This document shows, one piece after another, positions 54,008 to 63,557 of a DNA stretch of 64,000 bases (position 1 is its first letter; each line of letters starts with the position of its first letter). Source of the DNA: Nitrobacter sp051535235 (GTDB lineage Bacteria > Pseudomonadota > Alphaproteobacteria > Rhizobiales > Xanthobacteraceae); the NCBI RefSeq assembly GCF_051535235.1, contig NZ_JBPPLZ010000003.1, positions 248,001 to 312,000 of the forward strand, given 5' to 3'. The position numbers and the translations under genes are program-made. A model generated the notes under the pieces. That model had not been told where the DNA came from. It ran no database searches and worked only from the letters and a program-made list of their open reading frames with translations.

Positions 54008-54211
54008 ATGCAGAAGGGCACCGTCAAATGGTTCAATCCGACCAAGGGGTACGGGTTCATCAAGCCGACGACTGGAGACAAGGACGTGTTCGTTCACATC
54101 TCAGCCGTGGAGCGGGCTGGCCTTAGCACCCTCAATGAGGATCAGGTGATCGAATTCGATCTGGTCGAAAATCGTGGCAAGGCCTCGGCTGAAAATCTGA
54201 AGGTCTCATAA
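54008..54211 (+). CDS. Cold-shock protein, CspA family
   Basis: 67 residues, one cold-shock domain: GTVKWFNPTKGYGFIKPTTG (RNP1 KGYGFI), then KDVFVHISAVERAG (RNP2 VFVHI) and FDLVENRGKASAENLKVS. It binds single-stranded RNA or DNA. ATG 54008 with GGGAG 9 bases upstream. It is the second cold-shock gene in this window; the other has two domains. Confidence 0.95.
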   Translation: MQKGTVKWFNPTKGYGFIKPTTGDKDVFVHISAVERAGLSTLNEDQVIEFDLVENRGKASAENLKVS

Positions 54212-54302
54212 CTCCATTATGTTTCCGGCGATTGGCGCAAGCCGCTGCGGCGTGTATCCAATTCGCGACCCGGGGACTTGTCCTTGCCCAGTCCGGACCC
54301 GG

Positions 54303-54965
54303 TCATATCACCGAAGGTGAGATCAGGCTGTCGTCCGGACTGGCGTTTGCCGACGTCTTGCAGATGTCGCCGTCCAGTCGCGTGCCGCCGCTCGCGACAA
54401 GCCGCAGCGCATCCGGGTAGATGCGATGCTCGATCTCCAGCACGCGCGCGGCCAGCGTCTCCGCCGTGTCGTCGTCGCGTATCGCGACCGCGCCCTGGAT
54501 GATAATGGGACCGGCATCGGTTTCGGGAATGACGAAATGGACGGTCGCGCCGGAAATCTTCACGCCGGCGCGCAGTGCCTGGCCGTGAGGATCGAGGCCG
54601 CGAAACGACGGAAGCAGCGACGGGTGGATGTTGAGCATTCGTCCCTGCCAACGCTGGACGAAATCGGCTGTGAACAGCCGCATGAAACCGCCGAGACAGA
54701 TGAGATCGATGCGGTTGTCGTCCAGTGCCGATTGCAATTTGGCTTCGAACGCCGCGCGGTCCTGGCCGAACGGTTTGCTCTCGATGACGAGCGTTGGAAT
54801 GCTGGCCGCCTGGGCTCTGGCAAGGCCCTCCGCCGCGGCCTTGTTGGAAATAACGAGGGCAATTTCAGCCGGGAAGTCCTGGGCCTTTGCGGCCTCCACC
54901 AGCGCGGTCATGTTCGACCCGCGCCCGGAAATCAGGATTGCGACACGGCGTTTCATGCTTTTCAT
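54303..54965 (-). CDS. purN: Phosphoribosylglycinamide formyltransferase
   Basis: 220 residues. VAILISGRGSNMTALVEAA at the start, the catalytic Asn-His-Asp as LNIHPSLLPSFRG and GATVHFVIPETDAGPII, ending in a short tail. It transfers formyl from 10-formyl-tetrahydrofolate to GAR, the third step of purine synthesis. It lies 14 bases after purM on the same strand, as usual in this group. ATG 54965; a second ATG 9 bases on gives MKRRVAIL. Confidence 0.96.
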   Translation of the reverse strand: MKSMKRRVAILISGRGSNMTALVEAAKAQDFPAEIALVISNKAAAEGLARAQAASIPTLVIESKPFGQDRAAFEAKLQSALDDNRIDLICLGGFMRLFTADFVQRWQGRMLNIHPSLLPSFRGLDPHGQALRAGVKISGATVHFVIPETDAGPIIIQGAVAIRDDDTAETLAARVLEIEHRIYPDALRLVASGGTRLDGDICKTSANASPDDSLISPSVI

Positions 54966-54979
54966 CCTGCCGGATCGTC

Positions 54980-56053
54980 TCAGATCACGAGATCGAGGTG
55001 GTTGTCGTAGGTGACGCGGCTGTCGTCGCCGGCGGCGATCACCTCACCGAGCAGCGCAACGCGTTCGCCGGCCTGCGTCAGCACCTCCGCGACCTGGTCG
55101 ACCGCCTCGCGCCGCACGATCGCGATCATTCCGACGCCGCAATTGAAGGTTCGCAGCAGCTCAAGCTCGGCGATACCGCCCTGCTGCGCCAGCCATTTGA
55201 AGACCGGCAGCACCGTCACCTGGGCGAGGTCGATGCGCACGCCGAGATGCTTGGGCAATACGCGAGGGATGTTGTCGGTAAAGCCGCCGCCCGTGATGTG
55301 GGCAAGCCCCTTCACCGCGCCGGTTTCGCGGATCGCGCGCAGGCAGGATTTGACGTAGAGCCGGGTCGGCGTAAGCAAAGCACCGCCGAGCGTCGTGACC
55401 GGCGCAAACGGCGCAGGAGCCGCGAGGCCGAGGCCCGAAATCTCGAGAATTTTCCGGACCAGTGAATATCCGTTGGAATGCAGGCCGGACGACGCAAGCC
55501 CGATCACGGCGTCGCCAGCGGCGATGTCGCGGCCTGGCAGCAGGGTGCCGCGTTCGGCCGCGCCGACCGCGAAGCCCGCCAGATCGTAGTCTCCCTCGCT
55601 GTAGAGGCCCGGCATTTCGGCCGTTTCGCCGCCGATCAGGGCGCAACCGGCCTCCTGGCACCCTTCCGCGATACCGGCCACCACAGCGGCCGCAGCTTCG
55701 GGGTCGAGCTTGCCGCAGGCAAAATAGTCGAGGAAGAACAGGGGCTCCGCGCCCTGCACGACGAGGTCGTTGACGGACATGGCGACGAGATCGATCCCGA
55801 TCGTGTCGTGTACCCCGGTTTCAATCGCAAGCTTGACCTTCGTTCCCACGCCGTCATTGGCGGCGACCAGAATCGGGTCCGTGAACCCGGCCGCCTTGAG
55901 ATCGAACAGCCCGCCGAATCCGCCAATTTCAGCGTCCGCGCCCGCGCGGGCGGTGGCGCGCACCATCGGCTTGATGAGGTCGACCAGCCGGTTGCCAGCA
56001 TCGATGTCGACGCCTGCCTCGGCATAGGTCAGGCCGTTCTTGCGGTCGGTCAT
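54980..56053 (-). CDS. purM: Phosphoribosylformylglycinamidine cyclo-ligase
   Basis: 357 residues from ATG 56053 (MTDRKNGLTYAEAGVDIDAG). Seen: VAANDGVGTKVKLA, the ATP/substrate motifs NDLVVQGAEPLFFLDYFACG, GETAEMPGLY, LASSGLHSNGYSLVRK, and THITGGG-type AHITGGGFTDNIPRVL. It closes the imidazole ring of AIR in purine synthesis. purM-purN form an operon. A longer frame upstream, antisense to the next gene's start, is not used. Confidence 0.96.
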   Translation of the reverse strand: MTDRKNGLTYAEAGVDIDAGNRLVDLIKPMVRATARAGADAEIGGFGGLFDLKAAGFTDPILVAANDGVGTKVKLAIETGVHDTIGIDLVAMSVNDLVVQGAEPLFFLDYFACGKLDPEAAAAVVAGIAEGCQEAGCALIGGETAEMPGLYSEGDYDLAGFAVGAAERGTLLPGRDIAAGDAVIGLASSGLHSNGYSLVRKILEISGLGLAAPAPFAPVTTLGGALLTPTRLYVKSCLRAIRETGAVKGLAHITGGGFTDNIPRVLPKHLGVRIDLAQVTVLPVFKWLAQQGGIAELELLRTFNCGVGMIAIVRREAVDQVAEVLTQAGERVALLGEVIAAGDDSRVTYDNHLDLVI

Positions 56054-56225
56054 GCAATTTGTATCCAGAATTTCCCGGCTGGTTACGTGGGATTGCGGAC
56101 CCGCGCAATGGCTCGCAAAGTCTCTCCAGCATATACTATCTAGACAAGAGGCTGTTCCGGGCGCGGAGGCCTCAAATCCCGCGCCGGTTTGCGCGGAAAA
56201 CGGGCCGGAGGGCAGGAAGCGTCGC

Positions 56226-56768
56226 GTGAGTATTCCGAATATTATTACACTCGGTCGCATTCTGCTGGTGCCGATCATTATCTGGGCTATCGCCTCCAAT
56301 CAGATGGAAATCGCTTTCGCGATCTTTGTGGTCGCCGGTGTCAGCGACGCGGTGGACGGGTTTCTCGCCAAGCGCTTCAACATGGCGAGCGAACTGGGCG
56401 CGCTTCTGGATCCCCTGGCCGACAAGGCGCTGCTGGTCTCGATCTACGTGACGCTCGGCATCCTGGGCGCCGTTCCCCGCTGGCTCGTGATCCTTGTCGT
56501 TTCGCGCGACATCATGATCGTCGGCGCCGTGATCGTCTCGTGGCTGTTCAACAAGCCGATACCCATGAAGCCGCTGATGGTCTCGAAGCTCAACACCGGA
56601 GCGCAGGTCGCGTTCGCCGCGCTGGTGCTGGCCGCGCTGGGCTTCGGGTTCGATTCCTCGCCCTACGAGGGCGTTCTGATGACCGCCATCACGATCTTGA
56701 CCCTGGTTTCGGTCTCGCTCTATCTCGTGGAGTGGGGACGCCACATGAGCACCATCGAGCAGAAATGA
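56226..56768 (+). CDS. CDP-alcohol phosphatidyltransferase (PgsA / CMP-forming cardiolipin synthase)
   Basis: 180 residues with a GTG start at 56226 (AGGAAG 8 bases upstream). Membrane protein with the complete family motif D-xx-DG-xx-A-x-R-x8-G-xxx-D-xxx-D: DAVDGFLAKRFNMASELG, then ALLDPLADK. It makes phosphatidylglycerol phosphate or cardiolipin; sequence alone does not say which, although relatives beside hdaA/ppk in rhizobia are often called CMP-forming cardiolipin synthase. Divergent from purM, followed by hdaA after 48 bases. Confidence 0.9.
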   Translation: MSIPNIITLGRILLVPIIIWAIASNQMEIAFAIFVVAGVSDAVDGFLAKRFNMASELGALLDPLADKALLVSIYVTLGILGAVPRWLVILVVSRDIMIVGAVIVSWLFNKPIPMKPLMVSKLNTGAQVAFAALVLAALGFGFDSSPYEGVLMTAITILTLVSVSLYLVEWGRHMSTIEQK

Positions 56769-56816
56769 AGATCGCTCGATGATGCGCGCGAGTTGGATCT
56801 AGCATGGAGTAGATGC

Positions 56817-57497
56817 GTGGCAGGCCGCCCCGGACCCCGTCAGCTCGCATTCGCGCTGCCGCACGCGGAAAGCCTCTCGCGAGACGATTTTCTTGAGGGG
56901 TCGGCAAACGCGGCGGCGCTGTCGCTGGTCGAGAACTGGCCGGAGTGGCCGAACCGGATCATGCTGCTCGCCGGCCCCGAAGGCTGCGGCAAGAGCCATC
57001 TGGCCGCGATCTGGGCGGAGCAGGCGGGCGCGCGCTCGATGTCCGCGCACGGCCTGACCGCGGCGGCGGTGCCGGGGGCGCTGGCGACGGGCGCGCTCGT
57101 CGTCGAAGACCTCAACCCGCCAGCGTTCGATGAGCTTGCGCTGTTTCACCTGATGAATCTTGCTCGCGAGGACGGCGCCTTCGTCCTGCTGACGGCGCGG
57201 GAGCCTCCCGCCGCGATCGAGATCGGATTGCGGGACCTGCGGTCTCGGCTTCGCGCCGTGCCTGTGGTCACGCTGCTGCCGCCCGACGATCACTTGCTGC
57301 GGGCGCTGATCGTCAAGTTCTGTGCGGACCGCCAGATGAACATCGACGAGACCGTCGTCAACTTCATCGCCACGCGGACCGAGCGGTCGTTCGCCGCGAT
57401 CCGTCACGCCGTCGACCAGCTCGATGCGGAATCGTTGCGGCTCGGCAGGCCGGTGACGCGCGCGCTCGCCGCCGAATTGCTGCGCGATCGAAACTGA
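56817..57497 (+). CDS. hdaA: HdaA, DnaA-related regulator of initiation
   Basis: 226 residues from GTG 56817 with GGAG 7 bases upstream (a TTG at 56793 is possible). AAA+ fold of the DnaA type without its DNA-binding domain: QLAFALPHAESLSRDDFLEG near the start, Walker A LAGPEGCGKSHLAAIWAEQA, a weak Walker B (ALVVEDLN), sensor 1 FVLLTAREPP and sensor 2 near TERSFAAIRHAVDQLD. It promotes ATP hydrolysis by DnaA with the sliding clamp to prevent re-initiation. A QLxLxF-like clamp motif (QLAFALP) is at the N-terminus. Confidence 0.9.
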   Translation: MAGRPGPRQLAFALPHAESLSRDDFLEGSANAAALSLVENWPEWPNRIMLLAGPEGCGKSHLAAIWAEQAGARSMSAHGLTAAAVPGALATGALVVEDLNPPAFDELALFHLMNLAREDGAFVLLTAREPPAAIEIGLRDLRSRLRAVPVVTLLPPDDHLLRALIVKFCADRQMNIDETVVNFIATRTERSFAAIRHAVDQLDAESLRLGRPVTRALAAELLRDRN

Positions 57498-57653
57498 AAC
57501 GGGACGATTTTCGCCGCGCTGTCCCGTTGACCGATCTTGACGCGCCGGCGTTCCGGAACCTCAATGTCATTGAAACGTCATTGAGCTGGCCCATGGTTCG
57601 GCGCTGTTTGCGCGGCCTGCCGGCGACGCGACGAGAGATGGACCAAGACATCC

Positions 57654-59855
57654 ATGGATTCCGTTCAAGCTATTGTTATTGAAGATAAAAAAGCAGAACC
57701 GGAGCAAGGCTCCGCGATCCGGACCAGTCCGGAGCGATTCATCAATCGGGAGCTGTCCTGGCTGCATTTCAATCGCCGGGTGCTTGAGGAATCGGTCAAT
57801 CCCGGCCATCCCGCGCTCGAGCGCGTTCGCTTCCTGTCGATTTCCGCCAATAACCTTGACGAGTTCTTTATGGTCCGCGTCGCCGGCATCAAGGCGCAGG
57901 TGCGGGAAGGGATCACGGAACGCAGTCCGGACGGGTTGACGCCGTCGGAGCAACTCGCGCTCATCAACCAGACCGTCTCCAATCTCGCAAACGACCAGCA
58001 GGCGATCTGGCGCGATCTGCGCAACGTGCTGACCGAAGTTGGCATTGTCCTGATCGACGGCAAGGACGTCACCAAGGCCGAGCGGGCGTGGATCGCGGAT
58101 CACTTTCTCCACAACATCTTCCCCTTGCTGACGCCGCTCGCCATCGATCCGGCGCACCCGTTTCCGTTCATTCCGAGTCTCGGCTTCACCATCGCGCTAC
58201 AACTCGCGCGCTCCTCCGACGGCAAGCCGATGAATGCGCTGATCCGCATGCCCGGCAAGATCGACAGGTTTCTGCGGCTGCCGCCGGCGGCCAAGGACGA
58301 CCCCGTCAGGCTGATCACGCTTGAAGGCGCGACCAGCCTGTTCATCAACCGGCTGTTCCCGGGCTACACGGTCAAGGGGCAGGGCGCGTTTCGCATCATC
58401 CGGGACTCCGAACTCGAGATCGAGGAAGAGGCGGAAGATCTGGTTCGCCTGTTCGAAACCGCCTTGAAGCGTCGCCGTCGCGGCTCCGTCATTCGCCTTG
58501 AAATCGAAGCCGCGATGCCGGCCGAGCTGCGTGCGTTCGTACAGCGGGCGCTATCGGCCACCGACGACGAAGTGTTACTGGTGGACGGCGTCCTGGCCAT
58601 GAACGAGCTGTCGCAACTGACGCGGCTCGACCGGCCCGACCTCGAATTCGTGCCCTACGTCCCGCGCCATCCCGAGCGTGTGCGCGATCACGGCGGCGAC
58701 GTGTTCGCAGCGATCCGGCAGAAGGACCTGATCGTTCATCATCCCTATGAATCGTTCGACGTCGTGGTGCAATTCCTGCAGCAGGCCGCGCGTGATCCTG
58801 ACGTCGTCGCGATCAAGCAGACGCTTTACCGCACCTCCAACAACTCGCCGATCGTGCGGGCCCTGGCGGAGGCGGCGGAGGCCGGCAAGTCGGTTACGGC
58901 GCTCGTCGAACTCAAGGCGCGGTTCGATGAAGAAGCCAATATCCGCTGGGCGCGCGATCTCGAACGCGCCGGCGTGCAGGTGGTTTACGGCTTCATCGAA
59001 CTGAAGACCCACGCCAAGCTGTCGATGGTGGTGCGCCGGGAGGGCGGTGGTCTCACGACCTACGTTCATACCGGGACCGGAAACTATCACCCCTTGACGG
59101 CGCGCATCTATACCGACTTGTCGTATTTCACGTCGGACCCCGCCATCGGCCGCGACGCCGCCCGCGTATTCAATTACATCACCGGCTACGCCGAGCCGAG
59201 CGACATCGAGAAGATGGCGGTGTCGCCGCTGACCTTGCGCAACCGCATTCTCGACCACATTCGCGGAGAAACCGCTTTCGCCCGCCACGGCAAGCCGGCT
59301 GCGATCTGGATGAAGATGAACGCGCTGGTCGACCCCGACATCATCGATGCGCTATATGAAGCATCGCAAGCCGGCGTTTCGGTTGAGCTGATCGTGCGCG
59401 GCATTTGCTGCTTGCGGCCCGGAGTTCCCGGATTGTCGGAGAACATTCGCGTCAAGTCCGTGATCGGGCGGTTTCTGGAACACGGCCGGATTTACTGTTT
59501 CGGCATGGGGCACAACATGCCCGGACCAAAGGCGGCTGTGTATATCTCGTCCGCCGACATGATGCCGCGTAACCTCGACCGGCGCGTCGAAATTCTGTGC
59601 CCGCTGCAAAATGCGACCGTGCATCAACAGGTTCTCGAGCAGATCATGGTCGCGAACCTGAAGGATACCGAACAGAGCTGGCGGTTGTTGCCGGATGGAT
59701 CGTCAACGCGTATGAAGGCCGCGAAGGGTGAGGAGCCCTTCAACCTGCACAACTATTTCATGACCAATCCGAGTCTGTCCGGCCGTGGAAAGTCGCTCAA
59801 GGAATCTTCGCCGCGCCGCCTTACGCGTCGCGCAGAGCGGCAGCCGCCTCCGTAG
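57654..59855 (+). CDS. ppk: Polyphosphate kinase 1
   Basis: 733 residues. Seen: SPERFINRELSWLHFNRRVL (N domain), HHPYESFDVVVQFLQQAARD, ALVELKARFDEEANIRWARD, the autophosphorylated His in THAKLSMVVRREGG, and TGTGNYHPLTARIYTDLSYF. The C-terminal PLD-like domain includes SSADMMPRNLDRRVEILCPL. It polymerises ATP gamma-phosphate into polyphosphate at the inner membrane. It is followed by ppx after 7 bases. Confidence 0.96.
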   Translation: MDSVQAIVIEDKKAEPEQGSAIRTSPERFINRELSWLHFNRRVLEESVNPGHPALERVRFLSISANNLDEFFMVRVAGIKAQVREGITERSPDGLTPSEQLALINQTVSNLANDQQAIWRDLRNVLTEVGIVLIDGKDVTKAERAWIADHFLHNIFPLLTPLAIDPAHPFPFIPSLGFTIALQLARSSDGKPMNALIRMPGKIDRFLRLPPAAKDDPVRLITLEGATSLFINRLFPGYTVKGQGAFRIIRDSELEIEEEAEDLVRLFETALKRRRRGSVIRLEIEAAMPAELRAFVQRALSATDDEVLLVDGVLAMNELSQLTRLDRPDLEFVPYVPRHPERVRDHGGDVFAAIRQKDLIVHHPYESFDVVVQFLQQAARDPDVVAIKQTLYRTSNNSPIVRALAEAAEAGKSVTALVELKARFDEEANIRWARDLERAGVQVVYGFIELKTHAKLSMVVRREGGGLTTYVHTGTGNYHPLTARIYTDLSYFTSDPAIGRDAARVFNYITGYAEPSDIEKMAVSPLTLRNRILDHIRGETAFARHGKPAAIWMKMNALVDPDIIDALYEASQAGVSVELIVRGICCLRPGVPGLSENIRVKSVIGRFLEHGRIYCFGMGHNMPGPKAAVYISSADMMPRNLDRRVEILCPLQNATVHQQVLEQIMVANLKDTEQSWRLLPDGSSTRMKAAKGEEPFNLHNYFMTNPSLSGRGKSLKESSPRRLTRRAERQPPP

Positions 59856-59862
59856 GAGGGCT

Positions 59863-61371
59863 GTGCGGAAATATCCGCGTCCGCGCAAGCCGGACGCGAG
59901 CGTCGCTGTTATCGACATCGGGTCGAACTCCGTCCGCCTCGTCGTTTACGAAGCGTTGGAGCGCAGCCTCGTCTCGATCTTCAACGAGAAGGCGTTGTGC
60001 GGGCTTGGCCGCGAGGTGCAATCCACCGGCCTGCTCGCGCCCGATGCGATCAAGAAGGCGCTGATGTCGTTGCGGCGCTTTCACGCGCTATGCAAGGTGA
60101 TGAAGGTCGGCCGTGTTTACGCCATCGCAACGGCCGCCTGCCGCGACGCCACGAACGGCGCGGATTTCATCGCCAAAGCCGAACGCATTTGCGGCGTGCC
60201 GATCGACGTCCTGTCTGGTCCGCAGGAGGCGCACCTGGCGGCGCTGGGCGTGGTTTCCAGTGTTCACAAGCCGGACGGCATTGTCGGGGATCTGGGCGGC
60301 GGCTCGCTGGAATTGACCGACGTGCGCGGCCATCGCGTCCATCGCGGCGTGACGCTGCCGCTAGGCAGTCTCGCATTACAGGATGCATCGAAGACTTCGT
60401 TGAAGAGCGCCGAGCGGATCGTGAAGGCCGAACTCTCTGGCGTCGCGCCGCTCAAGGCCGGCAAGGGCCGTACCTTCTATGCCGTCGGCGGAACATGGCG
60501 GGCGCTGGCGCGGATTCACATCATCCAGAGCGGCTATCCACTTCGCGTGATGCACGGCTATTCCATTCCCGCCGCCGACGCGCTCGATTTTCTTCGGCGG
60601 CTGCGACGTCTGGCGGTTTCGCAAACGCTGGCGGATATCGAAGTGGTCACCGATGCGCGACAGCCGCTGCTGGCTTATGCCGCACTCGTGCTGGAATACA
60701 TCATCCGGATCGCGAAGCCGAAGACCATCATGTTTTCGACCTACGGCGTCCGCGAAGGCCTGCTTTATTCGCTGTTGCCCGCGACCGAACGCTCCAGGGA
60801 TGGATTGATTTGCGCTGCGCAAACGTTGAACGGGCTGATGTCGCGTTCGGCGCGTCATGCCGACGAACTGATCGGATGGACCGATCGATTGGTCCGGATT
60901 TCGAAACTACCGGAGACCGAAGAGGATCGGCGGCTGCGTCATGCTGCCTGTCTGCTCTCGGACATCGGCTGGCGCATCCATCCGGACTATCGCGGTGAGC
61001 AGACGCTCAATCTCATCATGAACGGCAATTTCGGCGACATCGATCATCAGGGGCGGGCGTTCATCGCGCTGTCGGTGTTCTACCGCTACGTCGGACCGAA
61101 CAAGGTCAATGCACCGTCGTCCGTGCACGACCTGGTCACACCCGCCATGGACGAGAGAGCGCGTATTCTCGGTGCGGCTTTCCGCGTCGCGTATCTGATT
61201 TCGGCGGCCAGGCCCGGTGTATTGTCTGCAATGCATTTCAGAAGCAGTGGCCGCAAGCTGAAACTTGTGTTCGAACACCGGCTGGTCGATCTGGTTGCGG
61301 ATCGCGTCGGCGGCCGGTTCAAGCAACTGGCGCGCCTTGTCGGCCGTTCGGGTTCGATCGTGCTGCGCTGA
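59863..61371 (+). CDS. ppx: Exopolyphosphatase (Ppx/GppA family)
   Basis: 502 residues from GTG 59863 with AGGAGG directly upstream; the upstream frame overlaps ppk. Actin-like motifs: AVIDIGSNSVRLVVYEALER, YAIATAACRDATNGADFI, VGDLGGGSLELTDV. A C-terminal helical domain of about 200 residues follows (LICAAQTLNGLMSRSARHAD). It removes phosphate from polyphosphate ends. The ppk-ppx pair is coupled. Some members also hydrolyse pppGpp. Confidence 0.94.
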   Translation: MRKYPRPRKPDASVAVIDIGSNSVRLVVYEALERSLVSIFNEKALCGLGREVQSTGLLAPDAIKKALMSLRRFHALCKVMKVGRVYAIATAACRDATNGADFIAKAERICGVPIDVLSGPQEAHLAALGVVSSVHKPDGIVGDLGGGSLELTDVRGHRVHRGVTLPLGSLALQDASKTSLKSAERIVKAELSGVAPLKAGKGRTFYAVGGTWRALARIHIIQSGYPLRVMHGYSIPAADALDFLRRLRRLAVSQTLADIEVVTDARQPLLAYAALVLEYIIRIAKPKTIMFSTYGVREGLLYSLLPATERSRDGLICAAQTLNGLMSRSARHADELIGWTDRLVRISKLPETEEDRRLRHAACLLSDIGWRIHPDYRGEQTLNLIMNGNFGDIDHQGRAFIALSVFYRYVGPNKVNAPSSVHDLVTPAMDERARILGAAFRVAYLISAARPGVLSAMHFRSSGRKLKLVFEHRLVDLVADRVGGRFKQLARLVGRSGSIVLR

Positions 61372-61514
61372 CAGTCTCGCGCGTTTTTTGATCTCGTCAT
61401 TGTGAACCGCCTCGGCTGTTCGAAATCGCATCGGGCCGGTTATCGTGTTGCCGGTGTGCTCTCTCATCGAGGCATCATCCGGCATGGGGGCTCCAGTATT
61501 TCGTGGAGCAAGCC
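61372..61514. other. Gap between ppx and the Rieske gene
   Basis: 143 bases, no gene; it should hold the promoter for the Rieske gene. A GTGCTCTCTCATCGAGGC stretch carries no clear operator. Confidence 0.4.
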
Positions 61515-62174
61515 ATGACTGAAAGCTCTCCCTACGCGCGCATCAAAGAACCTTCAGCCGGTCGTCCGAGTCGCCGCGATTTCCTCTATGTCGCCACCGC
61601 CGCCATGGGTACCGTTGGAGTTGCAGCGACGATCGTACCGATGATCGCGCAGTTAGAACCGGACAAGGCGACGCTCGCAGCCGGCGGTCCGGTTGAACTC
61701 GATCTCAGCAAGATGCAACCCGGCCAACAGGTGATCGTCCGCTGGCGCGATCATCCGATCTTTGTCATCAACCGTCCCGCCGCGGCGCTCAAGATGCTTC
61801 AGAATCCAAAACTGGTTGAGCGGCTGGCCGATCCCCGGTCCGACGAGATGCAGCAACCGAAATACGCCCAAAATTGGCACCGTTCGGCTAATCCGAATTA
61901 CGGCGTATTCGTCGGCATCTGCACCCATCTCGGATGCATTCCGCTCTACTATCCGGATCCAAGTGCGAGCGAACCGGCGGCCGACTGGCTCGGCGGTTAC
62001 TTCTGTCCTTGTCATGGTTCGAAATACGATCTTGCGGGCCGCGTCTTCAGCGGCGTGCCGGCGCCGTACAATCTGCCGGTGCCGCCGTATCGCTTTGTGA
62101 ATGATCATATGATCCGGATCGGAGAAAATCCGCCGGGCTCGCATTTTGATTTCGCGAGCATCCGGCAAATCTGA
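61515..62174 (+). CDS. petA: Rieske Fe-S protein of a bc1-type complex, without petBC
   Basis: 219 residues from ATG 61515. N-terminal Tat signal and anchor (RPSRRDFLYVATAAMGTVGV), then the Rieske domain: VFVGICTHLGCIPLYY and YFCPCHGSKYDLAGRVF supply two Cys and two His to the 2Fe-2S cluster, with the extra disulfide Cys pair. Length and flanks fit ubiquinol-cytochrome c reductase PetA. No cytochrome b or c1 gene follows: the next gene, rnd, is on the other strand. So this may be a second Rieske copy or a separated petA. Confidence 0.93.
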   Translation: MTESSPYARIKEPSAGRPSRRDFLYVATAAMGTVGVAATIVPMIAQLEPDKATLAAGGPVELDLSKMQPGQQVIVRWRDHPIFVINRPAAALKMLQNPKLVERLADPRSDEMQQPKYAQNWHRSANPNYGVFVGICTHLGCIPLYYPDPSASEPAADWLGGYFCPCHGSKYDLAGRVFSGVPAPYNLPVPPYRFVNDHMIRIGENPPGSHFDFASIRQI

Positions 62175-62190
62175 CGGAACAGGTGGGACC

Positions 62191-63339
62191 TCAGTCCCGC
62201 TCCACGCGCACCACGCGACCCTTTTCGATCGCCAATGCCAGCCGGCCATGCTTCAGCGCGAGCGCGGCTTCGCCGAACAGCTCGCGCCGCCAGCCGTGCA
62301 GCGCACCGACATCGGCCTCGTCGTCCGCCGCGATCTGCTCCAGATCGTCCACGGTGGCGATCACCTTGCTGGCGACGGCATGGCGCTCGGACGTCATCCG
62401 AAGGAGGACCTTGAGGAGTTCAACGGTAGCGGCGCCGTTGGAGTTGTTGCGCGGCTTCTCCATCTTCGGAAGCGTACGCGGGTCTCGGGCGAGACCGCGC
62501 TGGACCGCCGCGACGATGTCGGCGCCCCACTGCGATTTTTCGAAACCTTTCGGCAGCGAGCGCAGCGCCGCCAGCCGCTCCGGGCTCGCAGGCGCGTGGG
62601 TCACGATATCGCCGACCGCGTCGTCTTTCAGGACCCGGGAGCGCGGAACGTTCCGGCTCTGGGCTTCCTGTTCGCGCCAGGCCGCCACCTCCATCAGCAC
62701 GGCAAGATCCTTCGGCTTGCGAACCCGCGTCTTCAATCGCTCCCATGCCCGCTCGGGATGGAAGTCATAGGTTTTCGGCGAGGTCAGAACCTCCATCTCC
62801 TCGCTGACCCAGTCGCTGCGGCCGCGCTTCTTGAGGTCGGCATCGAGGGCGGCGAAGACGTCACGCAGATGGGTGACGTCCGCCACGGCATATTCGAGCT
62901 GGTTCATGGTCAGTGGCCGGCGCGACCAGTCGGTGAAGCGGTGGGTCTTGTCCGGCCGATGTCCGGTGACGCGCTCGACCAGCGCGTCATAAGCGATGGA
63001 ATCGCCATAGCCGAGTACCATGGCCGCCACTTGCGTGTCGAAGACCGGATGGGGAATGATGCCGGCCTGGTGCCAGACGATTTCGATGTCCTGGCGGGCG
63101 GCGTGGAACACCTTCAGGACGCGCTCGTTCGACATCAGTTCAAAAAAGGGCTTCAGATCGATTCCCTGGGCAAGCGCATCGACCACCACGGCCTCATCGG
63201 GGCTCGCCATCTGGAGCACGCAGAGCAGCGGATAGTAGGTGGTCTCGCGGAGGAATTCCGTATCGACCGTGATGACGGGGTGGCTGGCTAGTCGAGCGCA
63301 GACGGATGCCAATCCCGCGCTGGTCGTGATAAGGTCCAT
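62191..63339 (-). CDS. rnd: Ribonuclease D
   Basis: 382 residues from ATG 63339 (MDLITTSAGLASVCARL). DEDD exonuclease motifs: VITVDTEFLRETTYYP (Asp, Glu), VLKVFHAARQDIEI (Asp), and YAVADVTHLRDVF (Tyr, Asp). HRDC-type domains follow in the C-terminal half. It trims tRNA and other RNA 3' ends. Usual neighbour of aspS in rhizobia, here divergent from it. A frame extending upstream to 63432 is not used because it runs into the promoter region. Confidence 0.95.
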   Translation of the reverse strand: MDLITTSAGLASVCARLASHPVITVDTEFLRETTYYPLLCVLQMASPDEAVVVDALAQGIDLKPFFELMSNERVLKVFHAARQDIEIVWHQAGIIPHPVFDTQVAAMVLGYGDSIAYDALVERVTGHRPDKTHRFTDWSRRPLTMNQLEYAVADVTHLRDVFAALDADLKKRGRSDWVSEEMEVLTSPKTYDFHPERAWERLKTRVRKPKDLAVLMEVAAWREQEAQSRNVPRSRVLKDDAVGDIVTHAPASPERLAALRSLPKGFEKSQWGADIVAAVQRGLARDPRTLPKMEKPRNNSNGAATVELLKVLLRMTSERHAVASKVIATVDDLEQIAADDEADVGALHGWRRELFGEAALALKHGRLALAIEKGRVVRVERD

Positions 63340-63557
63340 GAGCGCTCCATAGCCCGTCTTTTTGCCCTTGTCGCCCTGCATTCGGCAGGCACGATCTTGT
63401 TTTTCTCCAACTTTTCCGGTCAAGAACGACATCCCGATCCGCCATCGCAGGTTCCGTCATTCGGTTGCCGCGCTTCCCCCGCTCGGGTAAACCGCTGACG
63501 CTTTCCACCCGGCCGGACCTCTGATTCCGCCTCTGACGCATTCTTGCAGGATTTCCA
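63340..63557. promoter_or_regulatory. Divergent promoter region, rnd / aspS
   Basis: 218 bases between divergent starts. No coding frame worth annotating and no clear operator. Confidence 0.45.
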
